Source: VGEM01 sp033764265 (lineage in GTDB: Bacteria > Pseudomonadota > Alphaproteobacteria > Rhodospirillales > Rhodospirillaceae). From it: a stretch of DNA of 64,000 bases. The stretch is from positions 1-64,000 of the forward strand of contig JANRJB010000112.1 in the NCBI GenBank assembly GCA_033764265.1, written 5' to 3'. Of this stretch, positions 34,084-43,262 are shown piece after piece. Below the pieces are notes generated by a model. It was not told the DNA's origin and ran no database searches. It saw only the letters and a program-made list of their open reading frames with translations. Both the position numbers and the translations under genes were made by a program. Positions within the stretch are counted from its first letter, which is position 1, and every line of letters begins with the position of its first letter.

Positions 34084-35493
34084 ATGGCGTTCGACGAGAT
34101 GTACAGCGCCGACGGCGGCATCCGCCCGCCGTACCAGGGCATCGCCCGTTGGCTGGCCGGCACCTCGCCCGACACGCTGCAGGCGCGCACCACGGAAGCA
34201 GAGCTGCTCTATCGCCGCGGCGGGATCACCTTCGCAGTGTACGGCGACGCCGAGGGCGAGGAACGCATCATTCCGCACGACATCGTCCCCCGCGTGCTGG
34301 CGCGTGCGGAGTGGGACCTGCTGGCCCGGGGGCTGGAACAGCGCGTGCGCACGCTGAACCGTTACCTGAACGACATTTACGGCCCCGGCGAGTGCCTGAA
34401 GGCGGGCGTCGTGCCCGAGGAACTGGTCTGGCAGAATCCGGCCTTTCGACCCGAAATGGTCGGCGTGCCGGTGCCGCACGGCATCTACGTGCACATCGCC
34501 GGCATCGACGTGGTGCGCATCGACCCCGAGACCTTCTACGTGCTCGAGGACAACGCGCGCACGCCGTCGGGCGTATCGTACATGTTGCACAGCCGCGAGG
34601 TGTCGATGCGGCTGGTGCCCGAACTGGTGGCCGATCATCGCATCGCCCCGATCGAGAACTATCCCGAACAGCTGCTGGCGGCTTTGAAGTCGGTCGCCCC
34701 GCGCCGCGCCGCACAGGACCCCACCGTGGTGCTGCTGACGCCCGGCCAGTTCAACTCGGCCTACTACGAGCATTCGTTCCTGGCCGACAAGATGGGCGTG
34801 GAGCTGGTCGAGGGCCGCGATCTGTTCGTGCGCGACGCCAACGTCTACATGCGCACCACGCTGGGGCCCAAGCGCGTTGACGTGATCTACCGGCGAATCG
34901 ACGACGACTTCATCGACCCGCTCACCTTCCGCCCGGATTCCATCCTCGGGCTGCCGGGCCTGTTCGCCTGCGCGGCGGCCGGCAACGTCGCACTCGCCAA
35001 CGCCGTCGGCACCGGCGCGGCCGACGACAAGGTGATCTACTCCTACATCCCCGAACTGATGAAGTTCTATTTCGGCGAGACGCCGATCCTGCACAACGTG
35101 CCGACCTGGCGCTGCCGGTACGCCGACGACCTGGCCTACGTGCTCGACCACCTGCACAAGCTGGTGGTGAAGGAGGTTCACGGTTCCGGCGGCTACGGAA
35201 TGTTGGTCGGCCCACACGCCTCGTCGCACCAGATCGAGGAATTCCGCGCCCGGCTGATCGCCCACCCGGACAATTACATTGCCCAGCCCACGCTATCGTT
35301 GTCGACCTGCCCGACGTTCGTCGACAGCGGCGTGGCGCCGCGCCACGTCGACCTGCGACCGTTCGTGCTGTCGGGCGCCGACGGCGTGCGGGTGGTGCCC
35401 GGCGGCCTGACGCGGGTGGCCCTGCGCGAAGGCTCGCTGGTGGTGAATTCGAGCCAGGGCGGCGGCACCAAAGATACTTGGGTGATCGAGTGA
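34084..35493 (+). CDS. circularly permuted ATP-grasp type 2 (DUF404/DUF407) protein
   Basis: The 469-residue protein belongs to the circularly permuted ATP-grasp family found next to Anbu genes. Features include FAVYGDAEGEERIIPHDIVP, RTLNRYLNDIYGPGECLKAG, YVHIAGIDVVRIDPETFYVLEDNAR, IYRRIDDDFIDPL and VVKEVHGSGGYGMLVGP. It probably ligates amino acids, making a peptide tag or small peptide. It heads a four-gene run with the alpha-E, transglutaminase and Anbu genes (gaps 20, 4 and 85 bases). Confidence 0.88.
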   Translation: MAFDEMYSADGGIRPPYQGIARWLAGTSPDTLQARTTEAELLYRRGGITFAVYGDAEGEERIIPHDIVPRVLARAEWDLLARGLEQRVRTLNRYLNDIYGPGECLKAGVVPEELVWQNPAFRPEMVGVPVPHGIYVHIAGIDVVRIDPETFYVLEDNARTPSGVSYMLHSREVSMRLVPELVADHRIAPIENYPEQLLAALKSVAPRRAAQDPTVVLLTPGQFNSAYYEHSFLADKMGVELVEGRDLFVRDANVYMRTTLGPKRVDVIYRRIDDDFIDPLTFRPDSILGLPGLFACAAAGNVALANAVGTGAADDKVIYSYIPELMKFYFGETPILHNVPTWRCRYADDLAYVLDHLHKLVVKEVHGSGGYGMLVGPHASSHQIEEFRARLIAHPDNYIAQPTLSLSTCPTFVDSGVAPRHVDLRPFVLSGADGVRVVPGGLTRVALREGSLVVNSSQGGGTKDTWVIE

Positions 35494-35512
35494 CGGATGA
35501 TCGCGTGACGAG

Positions 35513-36454
35513 ATGCTGAGCCGCACCGCCGACAGCCTGTACTGGCTTGCGCGTTACATCGAGCGCGCCGACTACCTCGCCCGCATCCTCGACGCGGCGA
35601 CGCGGCTGGCGGCGCTGCCGGGCGCCAGCGCACACGGCGTCAACGAGTGGGAGAGCGCGCTGGCCTCGGCCGGCTGCCTGGCGGCGTTCCGCAGCCGCTA
35701 CGCCGAGGCCAACGCCGCCACTGCCACCGCGTTTGTGGCCTTCGCAGAGGACAACCCATCGTCGATCCGCCAGTGCCTCGAAACCGCGCGTTTTAATGCC
35801 CGCGCCGTGCGCACCGCCATTACCTCGCAGATGTGGGAGACCATCAACGGCGCGTGGCTCGACCTGCATGCCACCGACGTCGGCGCGCTTGCGCCCAGCG
35901 ACCACACCCAGTTTCTCGACTGGGTCAAGGATGTCTCGCTGCGCTTTGACGGTTCGGCCTATCGCACCATGTTGCGCGAGGAGAGCTATTGGTTCTACCG
36001 CCTGGGGACCTTCATCGAGCGCGCCGACAACACCGCGCGCATCCTCGACGTGAAGTACCACGTGCTGTTGCCGCAAACCTCGACCGTCGGCGGCGGGCTG
36101 GACTATTCCCAGTGGGCGGCGATCCTGCGCTCGGTCAACGCGCTGACCGCCTATCACTGGGTCTATCGCGACAGTCTGAAGCCGTGGCTGATCGCCGAGT
36201 TTCTGCTGCTGAAGCCCGAGATGCCGCGCTCGCTGCGCTCGTGCTATCTCAATCTGGTCGAGGCGCTCGACCTGTTGGCCCAGCACTCGGGCCGGCAGGG
36301 CCCGGCGCAGCGCCGCGCCCGCGCCATCGCGCTCAAGCTGGAGCAGGGGCGCATCGACGATATCTTCGCCAGCGGACTGCACGAGTTCGTCCAGACCTTT
36401 CTGTCCGACAACAACAGCCTTGGCGCGGCGATCTCCGAGCAATACCTGATCTGA
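35513..36454 (+). CDS. alpha-E domain protein (DUF403)
   Basis: The 313-residue all-helical protein begins MLSRTADSLYWLARYIERAD, the signature of the alpha-E family, and has AYHWVYRDSLKPWLIAEFLL and DLLAQHSGRQGPAQRRA near the C-terminus. The same signature recurs near residue 160 (FYRLGTFIERADNTARILD), a sign of an internal duplication. The family is nearly always encoded between an ATP-grasp ligase and a transglutaminase and is thought to be part of the same complex. Its own activity is unknown. Confidence 0.88.
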   Translation: MLSRTADSLYWLARYIERADYLARILDAATRLAALPGASAHGVNEWESALASAGCLAAFRSRYAEANAATATAFVAFAEDNPSSIRQCLETARFNARAVRTAITSQMWETINGAWLDLHATDVGALAPSDHTQFLDWVKDVSLRFDGSAYRTMLREESYWFYRLGTFIERADNTARILDVKYHVLLPQTSTVGGGLDYSQWAAILRSVNALTAYHWVYRDSLKPWLIAEFLLLKPEMPRSLRSCYLNLVEALDLLAQHSGRQGPAQRRARAIALKLEQGRIDDIFASGLHEFVQTFLSDNNSLGAAISEQYLI

Positions 36455-36458
36455 TTCA

Positions 36459-37289
36459 ATGCGCATCCACATCCGTCACGCCACCACCTACACTTACGAC
36501 CAGCCGGCCAAGGCGGTGATCCAGCTGTTGCGCCTCACCCCGCGCGCCTGCGAGGGCCAGTCGGTCCGGCGCTGGCGCATCGATCTCGACGTCGACGGTT
36601 CGCTGCGGCAGTCCGAGGACGCCTTCGGCAACGTCACGCACATGTTGTCGCTGGCTGGGCCGATCGCCCGGCTGACGGTGGCGGCCGACGGCGAAGTGGA
36701 GACGATGGAGACCGACGGTGTCGTACGCGGGGCGGTCGAACGCTTCCCGACCGGGCTGTACTTGCGTGAGACCGCACTGACGCGGCCGTCGGCGGAGCTG
36801 GCCGCGTTCGCGCGCGACGCGACGGCCGGGCGCGGCGACCCCTTGACCGTGTTGCATGCGCTGATGCTGGCCGTGCACCGCGCCATCGCCTTCGATACGC
36901 GCCCGACCCAAGCAACCACCACGGCCGCCGAGGCCTTCAGGATCGGGTCGGGCGTGTGTCAGGACCTGACGCACGTCTTCATCGCCGCGGCGCGCGTGCT
37001 CGGCATTCCTGCGCGCTATGTCGGCGGCTACCTGTGGCGCGCCGACGGCGCGCTGCGCCAGGTGCAGGATGCCGGCCATGCCTGGGCCGAGGCCCATACG
37101 CCCAACCTGGGCTGGGTCGGCTTCGATCCGGCCAACGCCATCTGCTCGACCGCCGCGCACGTGCGCGTTGCGGTCGGGCTGGATTACCTGGGGGCCGCAC
37201 CGGTCCGCGGCTCGCGCACCGGCGGCCCGGACGAGCGCCTGGACGTGGCGCTGTCGGTGACCCAGGCCGCCGCCGCGCGTCAGGACTGA
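36459..37289 (+). CDS. transglutaminase-like cysteine peptidase with N-terminal beta domain
   Basis: The 276-residue protein has the bacterial transglutaminase N-terminal domain (MRIHIRHATTYTYDQPAKAV) and a core with the catalytic triad Cys167 (GSGVCQDLTHVF), His207 (DAGHAWAEAH) and Asp223 (VGFDPANAI). Such enzymes cleave or form amide bonds. It starts four bases after the alpha-E gene. In Anbu clusters it is proposed to process peptides made by the ATP-grasp protein. Confidence 0.9.
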   Translation: MRIHIRHATTYTYDQPAKAVIQLLRLTPRACEGQSVRRWRIDLDVDGSLRQSEDAFGNVTHMLSLAGPIARLTVAADGEVETMETDGVVRGAVERFPTGLYLRETALTRPSAELAAFARDATAGRGDPLTVLHALMLAVHRAIAFDTRPTQATTTAAEAFRIGSGVCQDLTHVFIAAARVLGIPARYVGGYLWRADGALRQVQDAGHAWAEAHTPNLGWVGFDPANAICSTAAHVRVAVGLDYLGAAPVRGSRTGGPDERLDVALSVTQAAAARQD

Positions 37290-37374
37290 GAATGACCGCC
37301 GATGCGCCGGCGCGTGAATTGTGGGTTGCGCGCGCCTCGTCTATAAGCCTGCGGCGGACGCGCGGAGGGGCCCC

Positions 37375-38121
37375 ATGACCTATTGCGTCGGATTGTTGCT
37401 CAAGGACGGCCTGGTGATGATCGCCGACACGCGCACCAACGCGGGCGTCGACAACATCGCTGTGTTTCGCAAGCTGCACTTGTTCGAAACACCCGGCCAA
37501 CGCACGTTAGCCCTGTGCAGCGCAGGCAACTTGTCGCACGCGCAGACCGTCGTCAGCCTGTTGAACGAGGGCATGGAGAATCCCGCCACCGGCAAGGCGC
37601 AAACCCTGGCGGGCGCGGCGACCATGCTGGAGGCCGCGCAACTGGTCGGCCGCGCCGTGCGGCACGTGTACCAGATCGACGGCGAAGCGCTGGAAAAGCA
37701 GAACGGCCGATTCGACGTGTCGTTTCTTCTCGGCGGCCAGATCAAGGACCGTCGCCTTCGCCTGTTCCTGATTTATGCCGCCGGCAACTTCATCGAGGCC
37801 AGCCTGGAAACCCCGTTCCTCCAGATCGGCGAACACAAGTACGGCAAGCCGATCCTTGATCGCGCCGTCACCTACGACATGGACCTGTACGACGCCCTGA
37901 AAATCGGCTTGATCTCGGTGGACTCCACGCTGCGCTCCAACCTCGCGGTCGGGTTGCCGCTCGACATCGCGGTTATCCGCCGCGACGCCTTGAAGGCCGA
38001 GCTGACCTATCGCGTCGAGGCCGAAGACGCGTATTTCGCCGACCTGCGCCGGCGCTGGTCCGAGGCATTGCGCGCGACCCACCAAGCGATTCCGCGCCCC
38101 CCTTACAAGCCGGCTGGCTGA
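37375..38121 (+). CDS. Anbu-type proteasome beta-subunit-like peptidase
   Basis: The 248-residue protein begins MTYCVGLLLKDGLVMIADTR. After removal of Met, Thr1 is the N-terminal nucleophile; Asp17 and Lys32 match the proteasome catalytic Asp17/Lys33. No propeptide is present, as in Anbu. The Ntn-hydrolase core continues with LALCSAGNLSHAQTV and RLRLFLIYAAGNFIEAS. Anbu forms open-ring dodecamers and is expected to hydrolyse peptides from the neighbouring ligase. A GGAGGGG ribosome site precedes the ATG. Confidence 0.9.
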   Translation: MTYCVGLLLKDGLVMIADTRTNAGVDNIAVFRKLHLFETPGQRTLALCSAGNLSHAQTVVSLLNEGMENPATGKAQTLAGAATMLEAAQLVGRAVRHVYQIDGEALEKQNGRFDVSFLLGGQIKDRRLRLFLIYAAGNFIEASLETPFLQIGEHKYGKPILDRAVTYDMDLYDALKIGLISVDSTLRSNLAVGLPLDIAVIRRDALKAELTYRVEAEDAYFADLRRRWSEALRATHQAIPRPPYKPAG

Positions 38122-38137
38122 GGCCGGCGGCGACGCG

Positions 38138-39373
38138 GTGACCGACGCGCCCACCTTGCCGCCGGACCAACCCGCGCGTGCGCTCACGCCGCCGGTGGCC
38201 GCGACCTTGTTCGCGGCCATCGCCCTGATGGTTGTGGGCCAGTCGTTCCTGTTCACCATTCTGCCGCCGATCGGTCGGCAGATCGGGCTGGCCGAATACC
38301 AGATCGGTCTGGTGATGTCGGTGCACGGCCTGTTCATGCTGTTCACCGGGCCCACCGCCGGTGCGCTGTCGGAAACCTGGGGCCGTCGGCGCGTGTTGGT
38401 GATCGGCTCGGCGCTGTATGCGGTCTCGATCCTGATGTTCGGCCTGGTGATCGAAGCGGCGTTGCAGGGCCTGTTCGCGGCCGTCACGGTGATGGTGCTG
38501 CTGGTCGCCAGCCGCGCCGTGTTCGCCATGGGCGCGGGCGCGGTGATGCCGGGGGCGATGGCGCTGGCCGCCGACCTGTCCGCGCGCGAGAATCGGCTGA
38601 AGGCGATGTCGTTGTTGGCCGCGGCCACCAGCTTCGGGTCGATCATCGGGCCGGCGACGGCGGCGGTGTTCACCGGCATCGGGCTAGCCGCGCCGTTCTA
38701 CGTGATCGCCGCGGTGGCGCTGGCGGGCGCGGTGCTCTCGCGCCTGGTGCTGCCGGAAACCCGCATCGGCCGCCCGACCGTGGCACGGCCCAAGTGGCGG
38801 CGACTGTTAGCCGGCGGACCGGGGCTGATCGCGATCGGCTCGCTGCTTTACATGTGCGGCTGCTTCGGGATTTTCTCCATCATCGGGTTCCATGTGCAGG
38901 ACAAATTCCAGCTCGCCTCGGCGCCGGCGGCGCAGTGGATGGGGCTGGGCCTGATGATGGCCGCCCTCAGCAACGTCGCCGCGCAAGGCTTCATCATCCG
39001 GCAGATCAAGACCTCGCCGATGCGGCTTCTGATCGTCGGCGTGCCGATCACCATCCTGGCCATGGCCGTGGTCGCGCAAAGCTCGACGCTGCCGATGTTT
39101 GTGCTGGGCATGGCGCTCAACGGCCTGGGCCAGGGGTTCGCCAACCCGGCGTTTGCCACCGCCCTTAGCCTGTCGGTGGGCGCGGGCGAGCAGGGGCGCA
39201 TCGCCGGCGTCTCGGCATCGATGCAGGCCCTCGCCTTTCTGTTCGCGCCGGTCTCCTCGGCAGCCTTGTATCAAACCCATTCCCAGGCGGTATTCGTGGT
39301 GGGGTCGCTGTTGGTGTTCGCGGCATTGGGGCCGTTCGTGCTGTCGCGGCGCAAGTCGCCGCCCGCCAACTGA
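38138..39373 (+). CDS. MFS drug/solute transporter
   Basis: The 411-residue protein has 12 membrane segments in a standard MFS layout, with a loop 2-3 motif GALSETWGRRRVLVIGSALY and a repeat feature QIGLVMSVHGLFMLFTGPTAG. It is probably a proton-driven exporter. It uses a GTG start, 16 bases after the Anbu gene. Its stop abuts the stop of the converging MFS gene. It may be co-transcribed with the Anbu cluster. Confidence 0.88.
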   Translation: MTDAPTLPPDQPARALTPPVAATLFAAIALMVVGQSFLFTILPPIGRQIGLAEYQIGLVMSVHGLFMLFTGPTAGALSETWGRRRVLVIGSALYAVSILMFGLVIEAALQGLFAAVTVMVLLVASRAVFAMGAGAVMPGAMALAADLSARENRLKAMSLLAAATSFGSIIGPATAAVFTGIGLAAPFYVIAAVALAGAVLSRLVLPETRIGRPTVARPKWRRLLAGGPGLIAIGSLLYMCGCFGIFSIIGFHVQDKFQLASAPAAQWMGLGLMMAALSNVAAQGFIIRQIKTSPMRLLIVGVPITILAMAVVAQSSTLPMFVLGMALNGLGQGFANPAFATALSLSVGAGEQGRIAGVSASMQALAFLFAPVSSAALYQTHSQAVFVVGSLLVFAALGPFVLSRRKSPPAN

Positions 39374-41002
39374 TCAATCCACCAGCGTCTTGCGGTGCGT
39401 TTCGGGCAGCGCCAGTGCGCCGATGATGAATGTCGCGGCCGCGATGATCACCGGATACCACAGGCCGTAGTAGATATCCCCGCTCATCGCCACCAGCGCG
39501 AAGCTGACTGACGGCAGGAAGCCCCCGAACCAGCCGTTGCCGATGTGGTAGGGCAGCGACATCGAGGTGTAGCGGATGCGCGCCGGGAACATTTCCACCA
39601 GCAGGGCCGCGATCGGCCCATAGACCATGGTGACGTAAATTACCAGCAAGGTCAGCAACGCCAGCACGAGCGGGATGTTGATGGCGTCGGGGTCGGCGGC
39701 GGCCGGATAACCCGCCGCGGCGATGGCCGCGTTCAGCGACGCGGCGTCGAAGCCCGCCAGCTCGGTGGCGCCGATGCGGATCACGGTGGCGCTGCCCGTG
39801 GGCGCGGCCTGGTTGCGGTACGACACCGAGGCGCGGCTGAGCGCGGCGCGCGCCTTGTCGCAATCGGTGGTGAAGGCCGCGGTGCCCACCGGATTGAATT
39901 GGAACGAGCAGGTGGCGGGGTCGGCCACGATCACCGCCTCGGATGCCGCCTGCGCGCGCGCCAGCGCGGGGTTGGCCGCGGCGGTCAGCGCGTTGAAAAT
40001 CGGGAAATAGGTCAGGCAGGCCAGCGCCAGGCCGCCCAGCACGATCGGCTTGCGACCGATGCGGTCCGAAACCGCGCCGAACACCAGGAAGAACGGCGTG
40101 CCCAGGATCAACGATCCCGCGATCAGCAGGTTGGCCAGCGTCGCGTCGACCTTCAAAGTCTGGGTCAGGAAAAACAGCGCGTAGAACTGGCCCGTGTACC
40201 AGACCACCGCCTGGCCGGCGACCGCGCCGAACAGCGCGATCAGCACAAGTTTGAGATTTCCCCAACGCGCGAACGAGTCCGACAGCGGCGACCGGCTCTG
40301 CTTACCTTCGGCCTTGAGGCGCTGGAACACCGGGGATTCCTCCAGCTTCAGGCGGATCCACACCGACACGCCGAGCAGGACCGCGGACAGCAGGAATGGG
40401 ATGCGCCAGCCCCAGTCGTTGAACGCTTCACCGGTGATCCAGCGCGCGGCCAGAATCACCACCAGCGACAGGAACAGTCCGACGGTTGCGGTGGTCTGAA
40501 TCCAGGCCGTGTGCCGGCCACGCCGCCCGGGTGGCGCGTGCTCGGCCACGTAGATCGCCGCCCCGCCGTATTCGCCGCCCAGGGCCAGTCCCTGCAAGAG
40601 GCGCAGCGCGATCAGGATGATCGGCGCGGCCACGCCGATGGCGGCGTAGTTCGGCAACAGGCCGACCGCGAAGGTCGCCCCGCCCATGATGACGATGGTG
40701 ACCAGGAAGGTGTATTTGCGCCCGACCATGTCGCCGATGCGCCCGAACACCAGCGCGCCGAACGGCCGCACGGCGAAACCGGCGGCGAACGCGAGCAGCG
40801 CGAACACGAACGCCGCGGTTTCGTTGACACCGGCGAAGAACTGGGTGGAGATCACCGCCGCCAGCGAGCCGTATAGGTAGAAGTCGTACCACTCGAACAC
40901 GGTGCCGAGCGAGGAAGCGACGATCACGCGCCGTTCCTCGCGGGTCATGCGCGCGGACCCGACAGGCCCGACGGGCGCGGCGCGCGAAACGGTTTCAGTC
41001 AT
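39374..41002 (-). CDS. MFS transporter of the metabolite:H+ symporter family with extra periplasmic loop
   Basis: The 542-residue protein has MHS signatures: SSLGTVFEWYDFYLYGSLA, FGRIGDMVGRKYTFLVTI and LQGLALGGEYGGAAIYVAEH. It imports organic acids or betaine-like solutes with protons. Between two later helices is an insert of about 90 residues (NALTAAANPALARAQAA to YPAAADPDAI) with two cysteines (ATCSFQF and TDCDKAR), likely in the periplasm and disulfide-bonded. The usual protein is about 430-450 aa. Confidence 0.88.
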   Translation of the reverse strand: MTETVSRAAPVGPVGSARMTREERRVIVASSLGTVFEWYDFYLYGSLAAVISTQFFAGVNETAAFVFALLAFAAGFAVRPFGALVFGRIGDMVGRKYTFLVTIVIMGGATFAVGLLPNYAAIGVAAPIILIALRLLQGLALGGEYGGAAIYVAEHAPPGRRGRHTAWIQTTATVGLFLSLVVILAARWITGEAFNDWGWRIPFLLSAVLLGVSVWIRLKLEESPVFQRLKAEGKQSRSPLSDSFARWGNLKLVLIALFGAVAGQAVVWYTGQFYALFFLTQTLKVDATLANLLIAGSLILGTPFFLVFGAVSDRIGRKPIVLGGLALACLTYFPIFNALTAAANPALARAQAASEAVIVADPATCSFQFNPVGTAAFTTDCDKARAALSRASVSYRNQAAPTGSATVIRIGATELAGFDAASLNAAIAAAGYPAAADPDAINIPLVLALLTLLVIYVTMVYGPIAALLVEMFPARIRYTSMSLPYHIGNGWFGGFLPSVSFALVAMSGDIYYGLWYPVIIAAATFIIGALALPETHRKTLVD

Positions 41003-41103
41003 GCGGATGGCCCCCCACTTGCGCCTCCCAGGCGCAATGGCCGGGCAGCTTACGGAAATTCTGGAGCGTTGGCCAAGGCCGCGCGGTAGGTCTTATCTCC
41101 TCC

Positions 41104-41916
41104 CTAAGCCAACTCGTCCAGCACCTCCGACAGTTCGTTCGGATGCGTCACCATGGCGTCGCGGGCCCAGGGCATCGCGCGGTAGTCCCAGCCGGGGTCG
41201 TCCCTGGCCGGACCGACCATCGCCGGAGACGTGGGGCTGTAAACCTGGGCGACACAGTGCAGGAAGGTGCGCGGCACGCCCTCCCATCCGCCGTTACGCA
41301 GTTCCAGCATGTCCGACCAGCCGCGCGCCGGGTGCGGCGTCAGTCGGCGTTTCAACCAGGCGATGTTGGCGGCGTCGTCGGCGGGCACCAGCATCTCCAT
41401 CGGGTACTCGGCGAAAAAATCCATCTGGTAACCGTCGATGAACTTGGCTTCGCGCTTCTTCCAGTACTCGGGCAGGGCGCCGTCGGGTCCGCGCGACACG
41501 CCGCTCATGCGGTCGGTGCGCGGCACCAGGGCGTCCAGAAACACCAGGCGGCGGATGCGGTCCTTCATCCGGTCGGCGACGCCGGTGATGGTCAGGCCCG
41601 CGAACGAATGGCCGACCAGGATGACGTTCGACAGTTCCTCGTATTCGATCAAGTTGGTGATGTCGGTCACGTGGGTCTCCAGGCCGACGTCTGGGCTCAT
41701 CAGGTGCTTGCGGTCGCCGCAGCCGGTGCACGATGGTGCAAACACCTCATGCCCGCGCGCTGTCAGGTTCCGGCGAACGTGCTTCCATACCCAGCCGCCG
41801 TGCCAGGTGCCGTGGACCAGCACATAGGTCTTGGAGTCCGCGGCAATGGCCGGCGCGATGCCGATCGTAGGAACGGCGGCGGCCGCGGCTGCAGTCAGGA
41901 CAGTTCTGCGTTCCAT
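41104..41916 (-). CDS. exported alpha/beta hydrolase (salicylate-esterase-like)
   Basis: The 270-residue protein starts MERRTVLTAAAAAAVPTIGI, a signal peptide with a weak twin-arginine-like RR. The mature part has VLVHGTWHGGWVWKH (oxyanion), the intact nucleophile VGHSFAGLT (Ser104) and a C-terminal His in MVTHPNELSEVL. This resembles the methyl salicylate esterase/EstC group of small serine hydrolases. It stands alone between the MFS and sugar dehydrogenase genes. Confidence 0.85.
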   Translation of the reverse strand: MERRTVLTAAAAAAVPTIGIAPAIAADSKTYVLVHGTWHGGWVWKHVRRNLTARGHEVFAPSCTGCGDRKHLMSPDVGLETHVTDITNLIEYEELSNVILVGHSFAGLTITGVADRMKDRIRRLVFLDALVPRTDRMSGVSRGPDGALPEYWKKREAKFIDGYQMDFFAEYPMEMLVPADDAANIAWLKRRLTPHPARGWSDMLELRNGGWEGVPRTFLHCVAQVYSPTSPAMVGPARDDPGWDYRAMPWARDAMVTHPNELSEVLDELA

Positions 41917-42064
41917 CTTCGCTCCTTAACTCGGGTTGGCGGCGGCCCGGGGCCTGGGCACGATCCACGTTAGCGGCGCATCAAGCGGATTTGAACCGCG
42001 CCGAATCGATCCCATTTAGGGCAAATACTTCGCCACAAATCCTTTGCCGAATGGGGGCTATTCG

Positions 42065-43261
42065 ATGTTCACCGCAGCGATGATTGGCCTTGTCCTCGCG
42101 TTGTCCAGCGCGGCCCAAGCCGCCCAGCCCGTCATCTCCGACCGTAACGTGCCGATCGAGGCCGGGTCGCAGCGCGAGGTGCTGATCGAGGGCCTGGAGC
42201 GGCCCTGGGGCATGGCCTGGCTGCCCGATGGGACGCTGCTGATCACCGAACGCACCGGCCGCCTGCGCGTGGTGCGCGACGGCAAGCTCGATCCTGCGCC
42301 GGTGGCCGGCGTGCCCGAGGTGTTCGCGGGCGGGCAGGGCGGCCTGATGGATGTGTCGGTGCATCCGCGGTTCGCCGAGACCAAGTTCATCTATCTCACC
42401 ACTAGCGTCGGCACGATGGAGGCCAATCGCACCCGTGTCGTGCGCGCCACCTGGGCCGACGGCCGGCTCGAGAACGTCACCACCTTGTTCGAAAACGCCA
42501 GCGCCAAGCCGTCGGGCCAGCACTTCGGCGCGCGCATCGCGTGGCTGCCGGATGGGACGATGCTGGTGCCGATCGGCGACGGCGGCAATCCGCCGGTGTC
42601 GCTGAACGGCGAATTCATCCGACTCAACGCCCAGAAAACCGATATGCACTTCGGCAAGGTGGTGCGCCTTCGGGACGACGGCCAGGTGCCGGCGGACAAT
42701 CCGTTCAGGAGTCAGGCGGGCGCGCGGCCCGAGCTGTGGACCATCGGCCACCGCAACATTCAGGGCCTGGCTTATGACCCGTTGCGCAACGCCGTGTGGG
42801 CGACCGAGCATGGCGCGCTGGGTGGCGACGAGTTCAACCGGCTGACGGCCGGCGGCAATTTCGGCTGGCCGGCGGCCTGCCGTACCCGCGAGTACGCCTC
42901 GGGCCGCGATGTCTGCGGCTCGCCGGCCAAGCCCGGGACCACCGAACCGGTTCTGCTGTGGCAGGTGTCGACCGCGCCTTCGGGCTTGATGGTCTACACC
43001 GGCGATGCGTTCCCGCAATGGCGGGGCGACGTGTTCGCGGGCGGGCTGGCCTCCAACGACATCCGGCGCATCGACCTCGACGACGCCGGCGCGGTGATCG
43101 GCGAGACCGCGATCCGCATGGGTGCGCGGGTGCGCGACGTGCGCCAGGGCCCCGACGGCCTGGTGTACGTGCTGACCGACGAGCCGGCGGGCCGCCTCTT
43201 TCGGCTGTCGCCGGCCGCGGCCGGGGCGACGCCGGCGCCAATCGCCCCGCCGCCACGTTAG
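42065..43261 (+). CDS. PQQ-dependent aldose sugar dehydrogenase (YliI-like)
   Basis: The 398-residue protein has a signal peptide (MFTAAMIGLVLALSSAAQAA) and a six-bladed propeller, with LERPWGMAWLPDGTLLITER, GQGGLMDVSVHPRFAETKF and WATEHGALGGDEFNRLTAGG. These match periplasmic PQQ-dependent aldose dehydrogenases. It would oxidise sugars to lactones and feed electrons to the respiratory chain. A GGGGG site lies before the ATG. The stop is two bases from the converging gene at 43263. Confidence 0.9.
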   Translation: MFTAAMIGLVLALSSAAQAAQPVISDRNVPIEAGSQREVLIEGLERPWGMAWLPDGTLLITERTGRLRVVRDGKLDPAPVAGVPEVFAGGQGGLMDVSVHPRFAETKFIYLTTSVGTMEANRTRVVRATWADGRLENVTTLFENASAKPSGQHFGARIAWLPDGTMLVPIGDGGNPPVSLNGEFIRLNAQKTDMHFGKVVRLRDDGQVPADNPFRSQAGARPELWTIGHRNIQGLAYDPLRNAVWATEHGALGGDEFNRLTAGGNFGWPAACRTREYASGRDVCGSPAKPGTTEPVLLWQVSTAPSGLMVYTGDAFPQWRGDVFAGGLASNDIRRIDLDDAGAVIGETAIRMGARVRDVRQGPDGLVYVLTDEPAGRLFRLSPAAAGATPAPIAPPPR

Positions 43262-43262
43262 T

